From positions 1,019,246 to 1,083,245 of the forward strand of contig NZ_LN881723.1 of assembly GCF_001457415.1 (NCBI RefSeq): a stretch of 64,000 nt of DNA. The letters run 5' to 3'. The notes under the pieces were generated by a model. The model was not told where the DNA came from. It did no database searches and saw nothing but the letters and a program-made list of their open reading frames with translations. Positions 40,128 to 49,230 of this stretch are shown here, piece by piece. A program made the position numbers and the translations under genes. How positions within the stretch are numbered: position 1 is the first letter of the stretch; the number at the start of each line of letters is the position of its first letter. The DNA comes from Gorillibacterium timonense. Its GTDB lineage: Bacteria; Bacillota; Bacilli; Paenibacillales; NBRC-103111.

Positions 40128-42535
40128 TGAACGCTGTCTGGACACTCTGTCTGTCGCAGTTGAGGAAACGGAAAGTACAAAACGGGTTCATCGCACTGCT
40201 CATTTTACTGTCCGTCTTGATGATAACGACCGCAGCGACCGTCATGGCCAACACAGGCAATCTGTTCACTAACATGCATGAACGGGCCAACGGTTCTCAT
40301 CAATTGTTGACCATGGAGATGGAACTCCATAATCCGAATGCCGTTCACGATTGGTGGACGTCACAGGAAGGGGTAGAAACCTCCAAGCTGCTGGAATATC
40401 GGACGTTGTCGGGGATCCTCTATAAGGGTAAGGAGATTCCGAATCTCTATTTCAATATGATGGATACACCGGCGAGGCCCTTAGGGGTAGACGAGCTCAC
40501 CTTCGCGTCTGTCAACGAGGATCCCCCCGAGGTTCCTTCTCCCGGGACCGTGTGGATCCCCACTTCTTTGGCTTATTCTCAACATATCCAGGTGGGAGAC
40601 ACCCTTGATATGAAGCGAGCGGATGTTCCGCTAAGGCTTCGCGTATCTGCGATCGTCATTGATCTCCCTTATGGCGGACCTTTCTCGAATACGGCAAGAA
40701 TCTGGATGAATCCGACCGACTATGAGCGAGAGATTCGAACGATGCCGGGGAATGAGTCCTATATGGTGGGAATCCGCTATGAGGACTACAAGCAACGCAC
40801 CCAATACTGGGAACGATTCGAACAATTCCTCGGCAAGCCTTATCTGGAATTGAAGATGGATTACGAAGAGATGACCGCCTTCTATTTCATCATGAACAAA
40901 CTGATTGGCTTCGTTATGATCTTCCTTGGGATCGCGATGATGCTGGTCGCGCTGTTGACGATTGGATTCACCATCTCCGACGCGATCCTGGCGAACTACT
41001 CGACATTGGGCGTGCTGCGAGCGATGGGGATGCGGTCCAGGAGCATGGTGCTTGTCTATGTCTTGCAATACGCCCTATTAGCCGTCATTGCCATCATCCC
41101 CGGTGCGTTAATCAGCGGCATTTTCTCCCGTATCCTGATCGGGCTGACCATGTCGTCTTTGAGAACGGAGAGTACTGGATTCCGACTGAATGATGCCGGA
41201 ACTGCCGGATTGACGAGTTTTCTGGTATTGACGGCTGTGATCGGGTGCGTTCTCATCTATGGTGGCAAGGCGCGACGCGTGATCCCCATGCAGGCAATCC
41301 GGTACGGCATGTCCGAGTCGGACCACAACAAAAAGATCAGCAGAACAAGCGCCTCCATCTCCCATTCCTGGGGCTTCGGTAAACTTCCGATATCCTTCGT
41401 CATCGGGATCCGAAGTATTCTGCGCAATCGAAAAAGCTCCCTGCTTATGCTCATCATGGCCGTCTTGACATCCGCTGTGCTTGTGTTCGGCTATGTCGTC
41501 ACGAACAGCGTCGCTTCCATTCAGAAGACAGCAGGACAGTGGGGCTATGATTCCTCTGATGTTGTCGCGACCGTGTTCAATCCAATGGGGTTCAATCGTG
41601 AGGAATTCGAACAGGTGCTGAAATCCGACGAGCGGATTCAATCCGTCGCATGGGCGCATAGTCAATCCGGAATTGTGGAAGACGAATCCCGTTCAATTTC
41701 ATCCGGAATCGTCGTCAACCGGCTAGAGGGAGGCTTCGATGAATTCGGATATAACGTAATTTCCGGCCGCAATCCCCATAATGAGAACGAGATTGCCATC
41801 GGGGTTAACGTGGCGCGCAAGTTTCACAAGGATGTGGGCGATACCATCGTGATGTATTTGAAGGGACAGCGAAGTCGACTTTTGGTTACCGGCATTTATC
41901 AGGCCATTGCAAACATGTCCAATTCCGCCCGATTAATCACCGACAATCCACAGCAACCATCAAACGAATTGTCGTTAGCCAACGGAAGCTCGTTAGACTG
42001 CTTGATTCGACTGAAGGATAGCTCGCAAGCCGAAGCTGTCGCAAGCGAACTCCATGCAAGGTTTAAGGATGGGGCAACCGTCGTCTCGCAGCAGACGCTT
42101 CTCCATTCGGTCTATAACGAGGGAGCCCTTATCCTGCTTATTCCCATGAGCGTGATCGGACTCCTGTTCCTGCTAGTTGCCTTCATCATCATCTACAGCT
42201 CGTATCGCATCCAAACCCGCAATGAGAGTCGAACCTACGGCATCTTTAAGTCGATCGGAATGACCTCAACCCGAATTCGGTTGTCCCTCACGATCGGAAC
42301 CGCGGCTCTATGCACGATCGGTGCCATCGCAGGCATATTCGTCGGAATCTACGTATTGCCGACCGTATTAGAACAGGTGTTAACGGCATACGGGATCGTT
42401 CAACTGCCGCTCGTCCTGAACGGGGGAGTTAGTGCAGGCGTAGCCTCCATTAGCATCCTGAGCGCAGCCTTCGGAGCATGGGCTTCCTCCAAGGTGATCA
42501 AAAAGACGAACGCAAGAGTATTGATTATGGAGTAG
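40127..42535 (+). CDS. FtsX/MacB-type ABC permease
   Basis: 802 residues. A first FtsX half has segments near 20-40 and 265-415, a second half near 435-460 and 665-800, with two large extracellular domains between. FtsX motifs are visible (MIFLGIAMMLVALLTIGFTI, YGIFKSIGMTSTRIRLSLTI). It is the export partner of the ATPase before it. Expression is probably set by the two-component genes at the head of the operon. The substrate is unknown. Confidence 0.88.
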   Translation: MNAVWTLCLSQLRKRKVQNGFIALLILLSVLMITTAATVMANTGNLFTNMHERANGSHQLLTMEMELHNPNAVHDWWTSQEGVETSKLLEYRTLSGILYKGKEIPNLYFNMMDTPARPLGVDELTFASVNEDPPEVPSPGTVWIPTSLAYSQHIQVGDTLDMKRADVPLRLRVSAIVIDLPYGGPFSNTARIWMNPTDYEREIRTMPGNESYMVGIRYEDYKQRTQYWERFEQFLGKPYLELKMDYEEMTAFYFIMNKLIGFVMIFLGIAMMLVALLTIGFTISDAILANYSTLGVLRAMGMRSRSMVLVYVLQYALLAVIAIIPGALISGIFSRILIGLTMSSLRTESTGFRLNDAGTAGLTSFLVLTAVIGCVLIYGGKARRVIPMQAIRYGMSESDHNKKISRTSASISHSWGFGKLPISFVIGIRSILRNRKSSLLMLIMAVLTSAVLVFGYVVTNSVASIQKTAGQWGYDSSDVVATVFNPMGFNREEFEQVLKSDERIQSVAWAHSQSGIVEDESRSISSGIVVNRLEGGFDEFGYNVISGRNPHNENEIAIGVNVARKFHKDVGDTIVMYLKGQRSRLLVTGIYQAIANMSNSARLITDNPQQPSNELSLANGSSLDCLIRLKDSSQAEAVASELHARFKDGATVVSQQTLLHSVYNEGALILLIPMSVIGLLFLLVAFIIIYSSYRIQTRNESRTYGIFKSIGMTSTRIRLSLTIGTAALCTIGAIAGIFVGIYVLPTVLEQVLTAYGIVQLPLVLNGGVSAGVASISILSAAFGAWASSKVIKKTNARVLIME

Positions 42536-42732
42536 GGTGTGGTCACGAAGGAAAAACCCCTGCCCTATAACACGGAGGTATAGGAAAAAGACTGGAGAAA
42601 CGCTTGGGGAATGGCCTGTGCGTTTATGTGCACAGAAATGATTCGGACACTTGGCTTCCCGAAATCCGAGAAAGCTAGAAGGGAAGGTCTCCAGCAACAG
42701 ATAACGAATTGCTTTGAGGAAAATCAATAAAT

Positions 42733-42776
42733 ATACGAAAAGAGGGCTTCCATTGTCGGAATGCCCTCTTTCGTAT
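42733..42776. terminator. Terminator, ABC operon / phosphoesterase
   Basis: ATACGAAA-GAGGGC pairs with GCCCTCTTTCGTAT (one bulged A), loop about 15 bases. A/T-rich outer arms let it serve both convergent transcripts. The 150 bases before it hold no gene. Confidence 0.65.
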
Positions 42777-42801
42777 TGGTGGAGTGCGACGCTTCACAGA
42801 T

Positions 42802-43497
42802 CTAATATTGCATAATACTCCGCTCCTCAATCTTCCCCGTAAATGGCTTATACGCATAATAAATCATCTGATCCAGGTTCACCAAACCGAGCCCTCGCTC
42901 CTCCGTGATGGAATACGTATTGGAACCGAGATCGCAGCCCAAACGACAGCCGTCAAAATAGATCCGTTCTACAGGCGTATGCCCATGAACGACAGGCCGA
43001 TTCATCGTCAATGCATGTAAGTGGTCCTTTGAGATGCTGTAAAAGTCTGCTTCTGACATCCAAAGAATGTCTCGACTTTGATGATTCAACGCTTCGAATG
43101 GATTTAAACCTGCATGTGTATAAACAAACCCCTCGTCCTCATAAACCAACGGCAGATTGCTCATCCATTCGATATGTTCATCCATGTCCGCCTTGGAAAA
43201 TGTCTTCTCGAAATCCCTTATCGTTTCACGCCCGCCATGACGAAGCCAAAGGTTATCCCCGCTCCGATAATAGTCCCTCGCCATCTCTTCATGATTTCCA
43301 ATCAAGGCCTGGACATGTTCCGGATAGGCATCAACGAGTTGCTTGATTCTCTTGACAACCTTAGCGCTCTCCTTGCCACGATCAATCATATCTCCGCCAA
43401 ATACGATCAAATCTCTAGTAAAATCAACCTGAGCTTGTTTCAGCAACAAGTCCATTCCCTTATCGTCACCATGGATATCCGTCATAAAGAATTTCAA
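42802..43497 (-). CDS. PrpA-like serine/threonine protein phosphatase (metallophosphoesterase)
   Basis: 231 residues, TTG start after GGGGGTGG. All metal-binding blocks are present: TDIHGDD, FGGDMIDRGKES, LIGNHEEM, VVHGHTPV. This is the PPP-family small phosphatase type of bacteria, active on phosphoproteins or on diadenosine tetraphosphate. Cytoplasmic, monocistronic. The exact substrate is not assigned. Confidence 0.85.
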   Translation of the reverse strand: MKFFMTDIHGDDKGMDLLLKQAQVDFTRDLIVFGGDMIDRGKESAKVVKRIKQLVDAYPEHVQALIGNHEEMARDYYRSGDNLWLRHGGRETIRDFEKTFSKADMDEHIEWMSNLPLVYEDEGFVYTHAGLNPFEALNHQSRDILWMSEADFYSISKDHLHALTMNRPVVHGHTPVERIYFDGCRLGCDLGSNTYSITEERGLGLVNLDQMIYYAYKPFTGKIEERSIMQY

Positions 43498-43836
43498 TAG
43501 ACCACCCCCAAATGCGCTGAAACCACCTCGTAAGGCGGTTTCATTCCTATCACTATATTATAACATCGGATCTATTCAACAACTTTCGAAATCGATTCAG
43601 AAACGTCCACCAATAACTATTATTATCCATTTATTTCTTGAATCTCCGAAACCAGGGTGGTATGATCCCGATATGAGGCGGTTCCTCAGCAATAAGTCAA
43701 GATATTGGCAGTGGTGCGGTATGGGGCTGCATAATGGTGGTGTTTGGAAGATGGCAACCCTCCCCCCAAGAATTTATTAGCAAAGATACTTGAATGGGAA
43801 CTTATGATGCATCCTTAAATAGAATAGGTGATTAAT
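43498..43836. other. Intergenic region, AT-rich
   Basis: 339 bases without a supported gene. A hairpin GAAACC / GGTTTC (43519-43542, with CCT/AGG inside) lies just outside the phosphatase start. The rest shows no clear repeat or promoter. Base composition drops toward A+T before the next gene. Confidence 0.5.
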
Positions 43837-44355
43837 TTGTACAAGTACGAAATTTCCAAATACAATCCGAGCTTCCGTAATGAAAAAAGAAAGTATCTAA
43901 AGGAAGATTGGACTGCAATTGGTGATATTGGCAAGTCATTTGAAGGTGAACTACTGACAATTAACAGCTATAAGATCGTTGAAGACAGATATATTGAAGT
44001 GATTAATCTCGTTATGGAGTACTTGGAAATCCCCATATTATCAATCAACAACGTCAGGCGAAGTTTTTCCTTCGACAGATTTTTGGAGATTAGGAAAAAC
44101 CACCGTAACCTTTACTCACAAGATATGCTGGGAATTTATACTCAAGCTAAAGATTTGGACAAGCTAGATAAAGAGAAGCTGGATTCTTTTTGTAGACTGC
44201 TTTTGCGAGAAGATATTGGTTCTGAGGTTTATTTTCCTAGAAGGATGAAGGTCTTTATAGGATACGATTTTTTGATGGGAATCCAAACATCAAAATCAAT
44301 TGAATCGTTAATACCATCAATCGAACAAATAGGCTTGTTTGTTGAGAAACACTAA
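43837..44355 (+). CDS. Hypothetical protein, possibly immunity-like
   Basis: 172 residues from a TTG after AGGTGA. It starts MYKYEISKYNPSFRNEKRKY and has LKEDWTAIGDIGKSFEGELL; this opening resembles small uncharacterised Bacillales proteins that often occur as immunity proteins of polymorphic toxins, from memory. No toxin lies beside it. It is clearly more AT-rich than its neighbours and flanked by long non-coding DNA, so it may be an acquired orphan. Confidence 0.45.
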   Translation: MYKYEISKYNPSFRNEKRKYLKEDWTAIGDIGKSFEGELLTINSYKIVEDRYIEVINLVMEYLEIPILSINNVRRSFSFDRFLEIRKNHRNLYSQDMLGIYTQAKDLDKLDKEKLDSFCRLLLREDIGSEVYFPRRMKVFIGYDFLMGIQTSKSIESLIPSIEQIGLFVEKH

Positions 44356-44697
44356 ACTTATTAAGATCTTGAGAGATGCTATCTTCAAGGCCTTTCTTTT
44401 ACCCCCATCCAGCGCTGAAAGAAACAAGCGGTAATGTCCCAAAGTACTTACCCTTCATCACCCTCGTGTACTATTTCTCTTAAAATTGTCCGTAGCACAT
44501 AAAGGCTTGAATTTTATATTTATTTGGTGTCCCAAAGGACAGGGAAAAGACAGGGTTATGACAGAGAAAAGATACGGACGGAAATTCTAATGCTTGGGGA
44601 AAGGATCGAGTAATAGATCGTGAAAAGCCTCGATGTGCTTGGGTTCTTGCTTGAGATAAGAATCGTGGAAAGGCTTGAGAATGGCTTAAAAAGATGA
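44356..44697. repeat. Non-coding stretch with degenerate purine-rich repeats
   Basis: No gene is supported. From 44530 to 44700 loosely repeated words recur (GGAAAAGA, GAGAAAAGAT, GGGGAAAGGATCG, GTGAAAAGCCTCG, GTGGAAAGGCTTG) every 25 to 45 bases, all purine-rich on the + strand. A related AAAAAGACTGGAG word occurs at 42585 and 44697. They may be remnants of an older repeat family. Confidence 0.3.
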
Positions 44698-44750
44698 GAA
44701 AAAGACTGGAGCATAGGTTGGGTAAATCGCCAACCAGCATCCAGTCTTTT
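44698..44750. terminator. Terminator of the rRNA methyltransferase transcript
   Basis: AAAAGACTGG / CCAGTCTTTT outer stem with GGTTGG / CCAACC inside; T or A runs on both sides allow either direction. It lies about 60 bases after the TrmH-family gene stop. Confidence 0.6.
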
Positions 44751-44808
44751 CGATGTTTACAGACAGTTATTTTTCAGGGAAAGATATTTGGGCTTTGGAC
44801 AGGAGTTA

Positions 44809-45600
44809 TTACTTAAATCCGCGCTGTCGCACGGCTTCGTACAGCAGAATACCCGCCGCCATGGCAGCGTTTAGCGATTCCGCCTGTCCGGGCATCGGGA
44901 TGGACAGCTCCTGCTGCACAAGAGCGCGCACCTCGGGGGATACGCCTCGGCCCTCGTTGCCAATGACGAACCAGACCGGTGCGGTAAAGTCCGCGTCGTA
45001 GCAGGTCAAGCCCGAAGCCATCCCGGTGCTGTACACCTGCACTCCGCGAGCCGTCGCTTCTTCCAGAAGCGGCGCGAGGGCCGCCTCGACAACGGGCAGA
45101 TGGAACAGCGAGCCCATTGTGGAGCGCACGGTTTTCGGCGCGTACGGGTCCGCGCTGCCTTTGCCGACGATGACGCCCGCTGCACCAGCGGCATCCGCCG
45201 TGCGGATGATGGTTCCGACATTGCCCGGGTCCTGAAGGCCGTCGAGGGCGACCACGAATCCGGCGGGATCGGCAAGCAGCTCCTTCAAGCCGGAGGACGG
45301 TTTGTCGGCGATGGCCAGAGCTCCTTGTGGCGTCTCCGTCTCCGAGCATTTGGCCAGCACCGCTGCGCTGACGCCGACAAGCTCGATCTGCGGCGCATCC
45401 GCAAGAAGCGGCTCCAGCTCCGATGAAAGGCCCTTCTCCAGATCGTACAGGACCGTTCGCACCGCTACACCGGCGTGAAGCGCCTCTTGAATGAGGTGGA
45501 TGCCTTCCAAGAGAAAGCGTCCCTGCTTGTCCCGCCCCTTTTTGCCGGTTAGTTCGCTCCACTCTTTCACGCGCGGGTTTTGTACTGAGGTGATGTTCAT
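44809..45600 (-). CDS. TrmH/SpoU-family RNA 2'-O-methyltransferase
   Basis: 263 residues. An N-terminal substrate-binding domain (NPRVKEWSELTGKKGRDKQG, FLLEGIHLIQEAL) precedes the SPOUT knot with its three motifs (LQDPGNVGTIIRTADAAG, VIGNEGRGVSPEV, IPMPGQAESLNAAMAAGILL). It resembles YsgA-type methyltransferases. The RNA target, probably 23S rRNA, is inferred. It is 10 bases downstream of the KtrA-type gene and may share its transcript. Confidence 0.88.
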   Translation of the reverse strand: MNITSVQNPRVKEWSELTGKKGRDKQGRFLLEGIHLIQEALHAGVAVRTVLYDLEKGLSSELEPLLADAPQIELVGVSAAVLAKCSETETPQGALAIADKPSSGLKELLADPAGFVVALDGLQDPGNVGTIIRTADAAGAAGVIVGKGSADPYAPKTVRSTMGSLFHLPVVEAALAPLLEEATARGVQVYSTGMASGLTCYDADFTAPVWFVIGNEGRGVSPEVRALVQQELSIPMPGQAESLNAAMAAGILLYEAVRQRGFK

Positions 45601-45610
45601 ATCGTCAGGT

Positions 45611-46273
45611 TCACTCCGAATAGTTTTTCTCGAACCGGTTCAGATCGTCATTACGGCCGACGACAATCAGGATATCCGTCGCTTGAATCAGATCGTCCGC
45701 GCTTGGGGTTATGTTCATCTTGCCATCTATGGACTTGATCGCCATGACGTTGCAGCCGTATACGGCGCGAATGTCCAATTGCTTCAAGCTTTTTCCGATG
45801 AGAAGTGGGGTAGCGCGGATTTCGACGATGCTATAGTTGTCGGAAAGCTCGATGAAATCGAGGATGTTCGGTGAGATGAGAGCATGGGCAAGCCGCTGTC
45901 CCATATCCCGCTCCGGAAAAATCACCTTGTCCGCCCCGATCTTGCGCAGCACCTTGCCGTGCAGCTCGTTCTGGGCCTTGACAATCAGCATCTTGACTCC
46001 GAGCTCCTTCAGAATCAGCGTCGTCAGGATGCTCGCTTGAATGTCCTGGCCGATCGCGACCACCACGACATCGAAATTGCGGATGCCGATCGCTCTCAGC
46101 GCTTCCTCCTCCGTAGGATCCGCTTGAACCGCATGCGTGACCCATTGGCTGATCGCCTGGATCTTGCTTTCATCCGGATCAACCGCAAGCACTTCGTAGC
46201 CGAGTTGAGTCAGAGATAGAGCCACGCTGGATCCGAAGCGCCCGATCCCGATGATGGCGAATTGCTTTTTCAC
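45611..46273 (-). CDS. Potassium-uptake regulatory subunit KtrA/KtrC type
   Basis: 220 residues, GTG start after GGGAGG. RCK-N NAD-binding domain (FAIIGIGRFGSSVALSLTQL, GYEVLAVDPDESKIQ) plus RCK-C domain (about 140-218). It gates a Ktr-type K+ channel from the cytoplasmic side. RCK-C domains of this family bind c-di-AMP. The membrane subunit is not in the window. No ydaO-type riboswitch was recognised upstream. Confidence 0.85.
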   Translation of the reverse strand: MKKQFAIIGIGRFGSSVALSLTQLGYEVLAVDPDESKIQAISQWVTHAVQADPTEEEALRAIGIRNFDVVVVAIGQDIQASILTTLILKELGVKMLIVKAQNELHGKVLRKIGADKVIFPERDMGQRLAHALISPNILDFIELSDNYSIVEIRATPLLIGKSLKQLDIRAVYGCNVMAIKSIDGKMNITPSADDLIQATDILIVVGRNDDLNRFEKNYSE

Positions 46274-46445
46274 AAAAAAACGACCTCCCACACGTCCGAG
46301 CCTAATCACGCTCCATTATAGCACATGTTGGAGGATATGCCTGTTCCCGGGATGGAAAAGCCGCCTCCTGGGCAAGCTACAGAGGACTCAGCCTCAATCG
46401 CGAGGGAAGCAGAAAAAGGAAGATTATTTGAATCGGAGGTCGCAT

Positions 46446-46649
46446 ATGAACATCACATTACGACAAGCCATTGTCATGCGGGTGAAGGGAAAATCCGAAG
46501 AAGAGCTTCGCGAGGTCATCGCTGATTCGGTCGACGGCGACGAGAAGGCGCTGCCTGGACTCGGCGTTCTGTTTGAGAACATATGGAAAACGAGTGATCC
46601 CGAGCTGCAAACTCATATGATCGAAAACCTGGAAAAAAGTCTGGGATAG
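46446..46649 (+). CDS. sspI: Small acid-soluble spore protein SspI
   Basis: 67 residues, closely matching SspI (NITLRQAIVMRVKGKSEEEL, REVIADSVDGDEKALPGLGV). It is a forespore-made minor SASP. GGAGGT precedes the ATG. Divergent from ktrA. Its presence supports a spore-forming host. Confidence 0.9.
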   Translation: MNITLRQAIVMRVKGKSEEELREVIADSVDGDEKALPGLGVLFENIWKTSDPELQTHMIENLEKSLG

Positions 46650-46694
46650 AACCTGGAAAGTAACCCGCCCGGCGGAAGCTACCGTCTCTGAGCA

Positions 46695-46741
46695 AAAACC
46701 TCTCCCCAAAAAGCCACAGGGCTTTCTGTGGGAGAGGTTTT
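46695..46741. terminator. Terminator between sspI and the YheC/D gene
   Basis: AAAACCTCTCCC / GGGAGAGGTTTT with AAAGCC/GGCTTT inside; A and T runs at both ends fit use from both strands. Confidence 0.75.
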
Positions 46742-46777
46742 CATGCTGTTTGGAGTGTTGGAGCGCTTTTTTTGAGG

Positions 46778-47611
46778 TTATCGTTTCCCCGCAGCGGCCC
46801 GCCTGGCGGATGATGGCTTTTTTTGCTGATGAACAGGCTTCTTCTCGGCTGGTTTCGGCCTCCTCAGCTTCCCATAAGCAATCGCGTAATTCCGTACCCT
46901 CTGATAGATGCTTTTGTCCGGCAGATGCTTGAAGATAAACGAAGCAGGCGAGGTGTTTGTTTCGATGATCCAGGGCTTGAGATCGCCATCGATGCCGATG
47001 TCGAGCCCAATCTCCTTGATACCCGGAAAACGCCGGCCTAGATGCTCCGCGACATCTTTGCCCAAGCTTTTCAGATCGGCGATGGACCGCTCCATGCTCC
47101 TCTTGTGAGCATACGGCTTCAACATCCTTTCGATGGGCTGGAGCCTGCCGCCGTTATGCACATTCGTTACAATCTTACCGGGTTGAGCGACACGACAGAT
47201 GATCCCTGTGACCTCCCATCGTTTGGCGGGGCTTTGCTGGATCATCACCCGAATGTCAAATGGCCGGTCCTTGTACCGGAGCAGACGGATTCCCTTTTGG
47301 ACGAGATAGGGCCTGCCTGCCGCTACCTTCAGAATCGCCTTGTATAGGCTTCCCCTATCCTTGAACGAGCGCTTAACCAATCCTTCTTGATACCGATATG
47401 GCTTCTCTGCCGATTTCACCAGCTCCACCTTGATGACGCCTTTGCCATGCATGCCGGATACGGGTTTCACGAATACCGTTCGATGCCTCACCAGCATCGA
47501 GTCCAGAGTCGAGGGAGTCATTCTCTCCATCGGCAAGAGAAAAGGCCGAATTCGTTCGTTCTCCCGTAGAGCCGCCGTCTTCCTCCATTTACTCGCCACA
47601 TACCTGGGCAT
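46778..47611 (-). CDS. YheC/YheD-family ATP-grasp endospore coat-associated protein
   Basis: 277 residues from the ATG with GGAGTG seven bases upstream. The ATP-grasp pattern is visible: VFVKPVSGMHGKGVIKVELV, YLVQKGIRLLRYKDRPFDIR, IGLDIGIDGDLKPWIIETNT. This is shorter than full YheC/YheD and holds mostly the catalytic part. The C-terminus is very basic (RRPKPAEKKPVHQQKKPSSA). Such proteins localise to the spore coat; the reaction is unknown. Confidence 0.75.
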   Translation of the reverse strand: MPRYVASKWRKTAALRENERIRPFLLPMERMTPSTLDSMLVRHRTVFVKPVSGMHGKGVIKVELVKSAEKPYRYQEGLVKRSFKDRGSLYKAILKVAAGRPYLVQKGIRLLRYKDRPFDIRVMIQQSPAKRWEVTGIICRVAQPGKIVTNVHNGGRLQPIERMLKPYAHKRSMERSIADLKSLGKDVAEHLGRRFPGIKEIGLDIGIDGDLKPWIIETNTSPASFIFKHLPDKSIYQRVRNYAIAYGKLRRPKPAEKKPVHQQKKPSSARRAAAGKR

Positions 47612-47820
47612 TGTCATCCACTCCATTTAGTCCATCTCGCATTGCTCATCTCTCCATCTTATGAGATCGGTTTCGCGGCTGAATGGGCTTTAGGGAAGGG
47701 CTCACGCCCCAGTTTTGCGACGCGAACGCGTTCGAGTTTCTGGGTAGGTTGCTGAAGAGCCGTCTCAAGCGAAGGTTCATGCTGTTACCGTATCGTCGGC
47801 CAATCGTCCCCGCTTGCTGC

Positions 47821-48528
47821 TCAATAATAGGTGCCGTCCCGTTCTCCCGAGGAAACCTCCGTCATGAGCTCCTCGATCGATATCCCCTGTTCTCTCAGCT
47901 CGTCGACAGCCGCATCCACACGGATGCGCCCGCCGTGAAAGAGAAGAACGCGATCGAACAGGTTGGCGAAATCCTCTACAAAATGGGTAGCGACCAACAC
48001 CAGCTCATCTCCGGTCAACTCCGCTGCGAGCTCATTTAGAAACCGCCGTCGCGTCGTCCCGTCTACTCCAAGAAACGGTTCATCGAGCAGCAAATAATCA
48101 GCGCGTTTGGCAAAGCCGGCCGCCAGCTCCAGCTTGGCCCGCTGCCCCTTAGACAGAGTGCGGATTGGCTTGTTGGCCTCAAGCTCGAAGGAATGGAGCA
48201 GCCGAGCATAGCGGACCGGATCAAACCGCGGATAAAACTCGGCTAGAAATTCACCGTAGGCCTGCGAATTCATCCCCGGCAGCCAGCTCCCCTCTTCTGT
48301 GACAAAGGCCATCCGGCTGTACTGCTCGACCGGAGGACAGCCATCCACCTGCACGGTTCCGTTCGATAGACGCCCAAGGCCCATCACCATCTTCAAAAAG
48401 CTGGTTTTCCCGCTGCCGTTATCGCCCAGCACCCCGATGATTTCGCCGCGATTCAGCGTCAGACGGTCCACATAACAGGACACCTCCTTGCCCTTATAGC
48501 GCTTTTGCGCGCGAACGAGCTCGATCAT
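47821..48528 (-). CDS. ABC transporter ATPase (YtrB-like)
   Basis: 235 residues. Walker A GDNGSGKTS, degenerate signature LSKGQRAKLE, Walker B YLLLDEPFLG, H loop VATHF. The LSKGQ signature is the type found in YtrB and related GntR-associated exporters. The ATG overlaps the stop of the preceding ORF by four bases (ATGA). That partner is truncated, so a functional transporter is doubtful unless another membrane subunit serves it. Confidence 0.8.
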   Translation of the reverse strand: MIELVRAQKRYKGKEVSCYVDRLTLNRGEIIGVLGDNGSGKTSFLKMVMGLGRLSNGTVQVDGCPPVEQYSRMAFVTEEGSWLPGMNSQAYGEFLAEFYPRFDPVRYARLLHSFELEANKPIRTLSKGQRAKLELAAGFAKRADYLLLDEPFLGVDGTTRRRFLNELAAELTGDELVLVATHFVEDFANLFDRVLLFHGGRIRVDAAVDELREQGISIEELMTEVSSGERDGTYY

Positions 48529-49142
48529 GGCTTGCCCTCCTGTTCCGGCGATTGAAACTTCACATGAGTGAAGCTCCGGTAATCCTTCTTGTTGAAGCTG
48601 GGATAACTCCGGTTGTAATCCTGCTGCTGATCCGTGAGAAGCTCCCCTTCATACAGCAGGCTTGAGCCGCGGTAGACCTCGACAAGAAAGACTTTGGGCC
48701 ACTTGGTTGTAAACAGCTTGTCGTTGTCAGGATCGCGCCGATCGATAAACGGCTGCGCCAGATAAAGCTTTCCATTCCGGTATGCGACCGTCCCCGTTCC
48801 CTGTCCTATCCATGGATCGTTCGTTAGCAGCTTGTCGGACCGAACGACCCCAGCCTCGTTGACGAGCTTCACCCCAGCTGTCAGATCGAAGGTGTAATAA
48901 TGCGTGGTCCTCTCGCCTGTCCGACCGAAGTTCTGAGAGAACTCCAGCGTCAAGAGATGGGCTTCCGAGTCGGCGTAAGCCTTGTAAGATTCCTGCAGGA
49001 TGGTTCCGTTCGATCTGACATCCGATGCTAGCAGAGAACTCCAAACCTTACGAGCAGTCGGTGTATAAAAAAGCAGTCCATCCTCAGCGGAGGGCGGACT
49101 GCCTTCGATTGTTGGGTACTCATTCTTTTTCGGTACCGATAA
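48525..49142 (-). pseudogene. 5'-truncated partner protein of the ABC ATPase
   Basis: The frame is open for 205 codons from a TGA at 49145-49143 but has no credible start; protein-like sequence begins at once (NEYPTIEGSPPSAEDGLLFY, LTLEFSQNFGRTGERTTHYY, FTTKWPKVFLVEVYRGSSLL). No membrane segment is present. It looks like the extracytoplasmic end of a larger membrane protein of an ABC system whose front part was deleted. The downstream ATPase remains coupled to it. An internal TTG near 48953 could still give a 142-residue product. Confidence 0.5.
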
Positions 49143-49230
49143 TCAGCGATCCGCTTGATCCTCGACCCGACAACCCAATGGTTCACCGATCACTGATTTA
49201 AGAGGATTTTATCGCTGCAGAAGCTGTTGA

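Noticed and set aside
46274..46445. c-di-AMP (ydaO-type) riboswitch before the KtrA gene
   Set aside because: The interval is short and I could not find the conserved core; a covariance-model scan would settle it.
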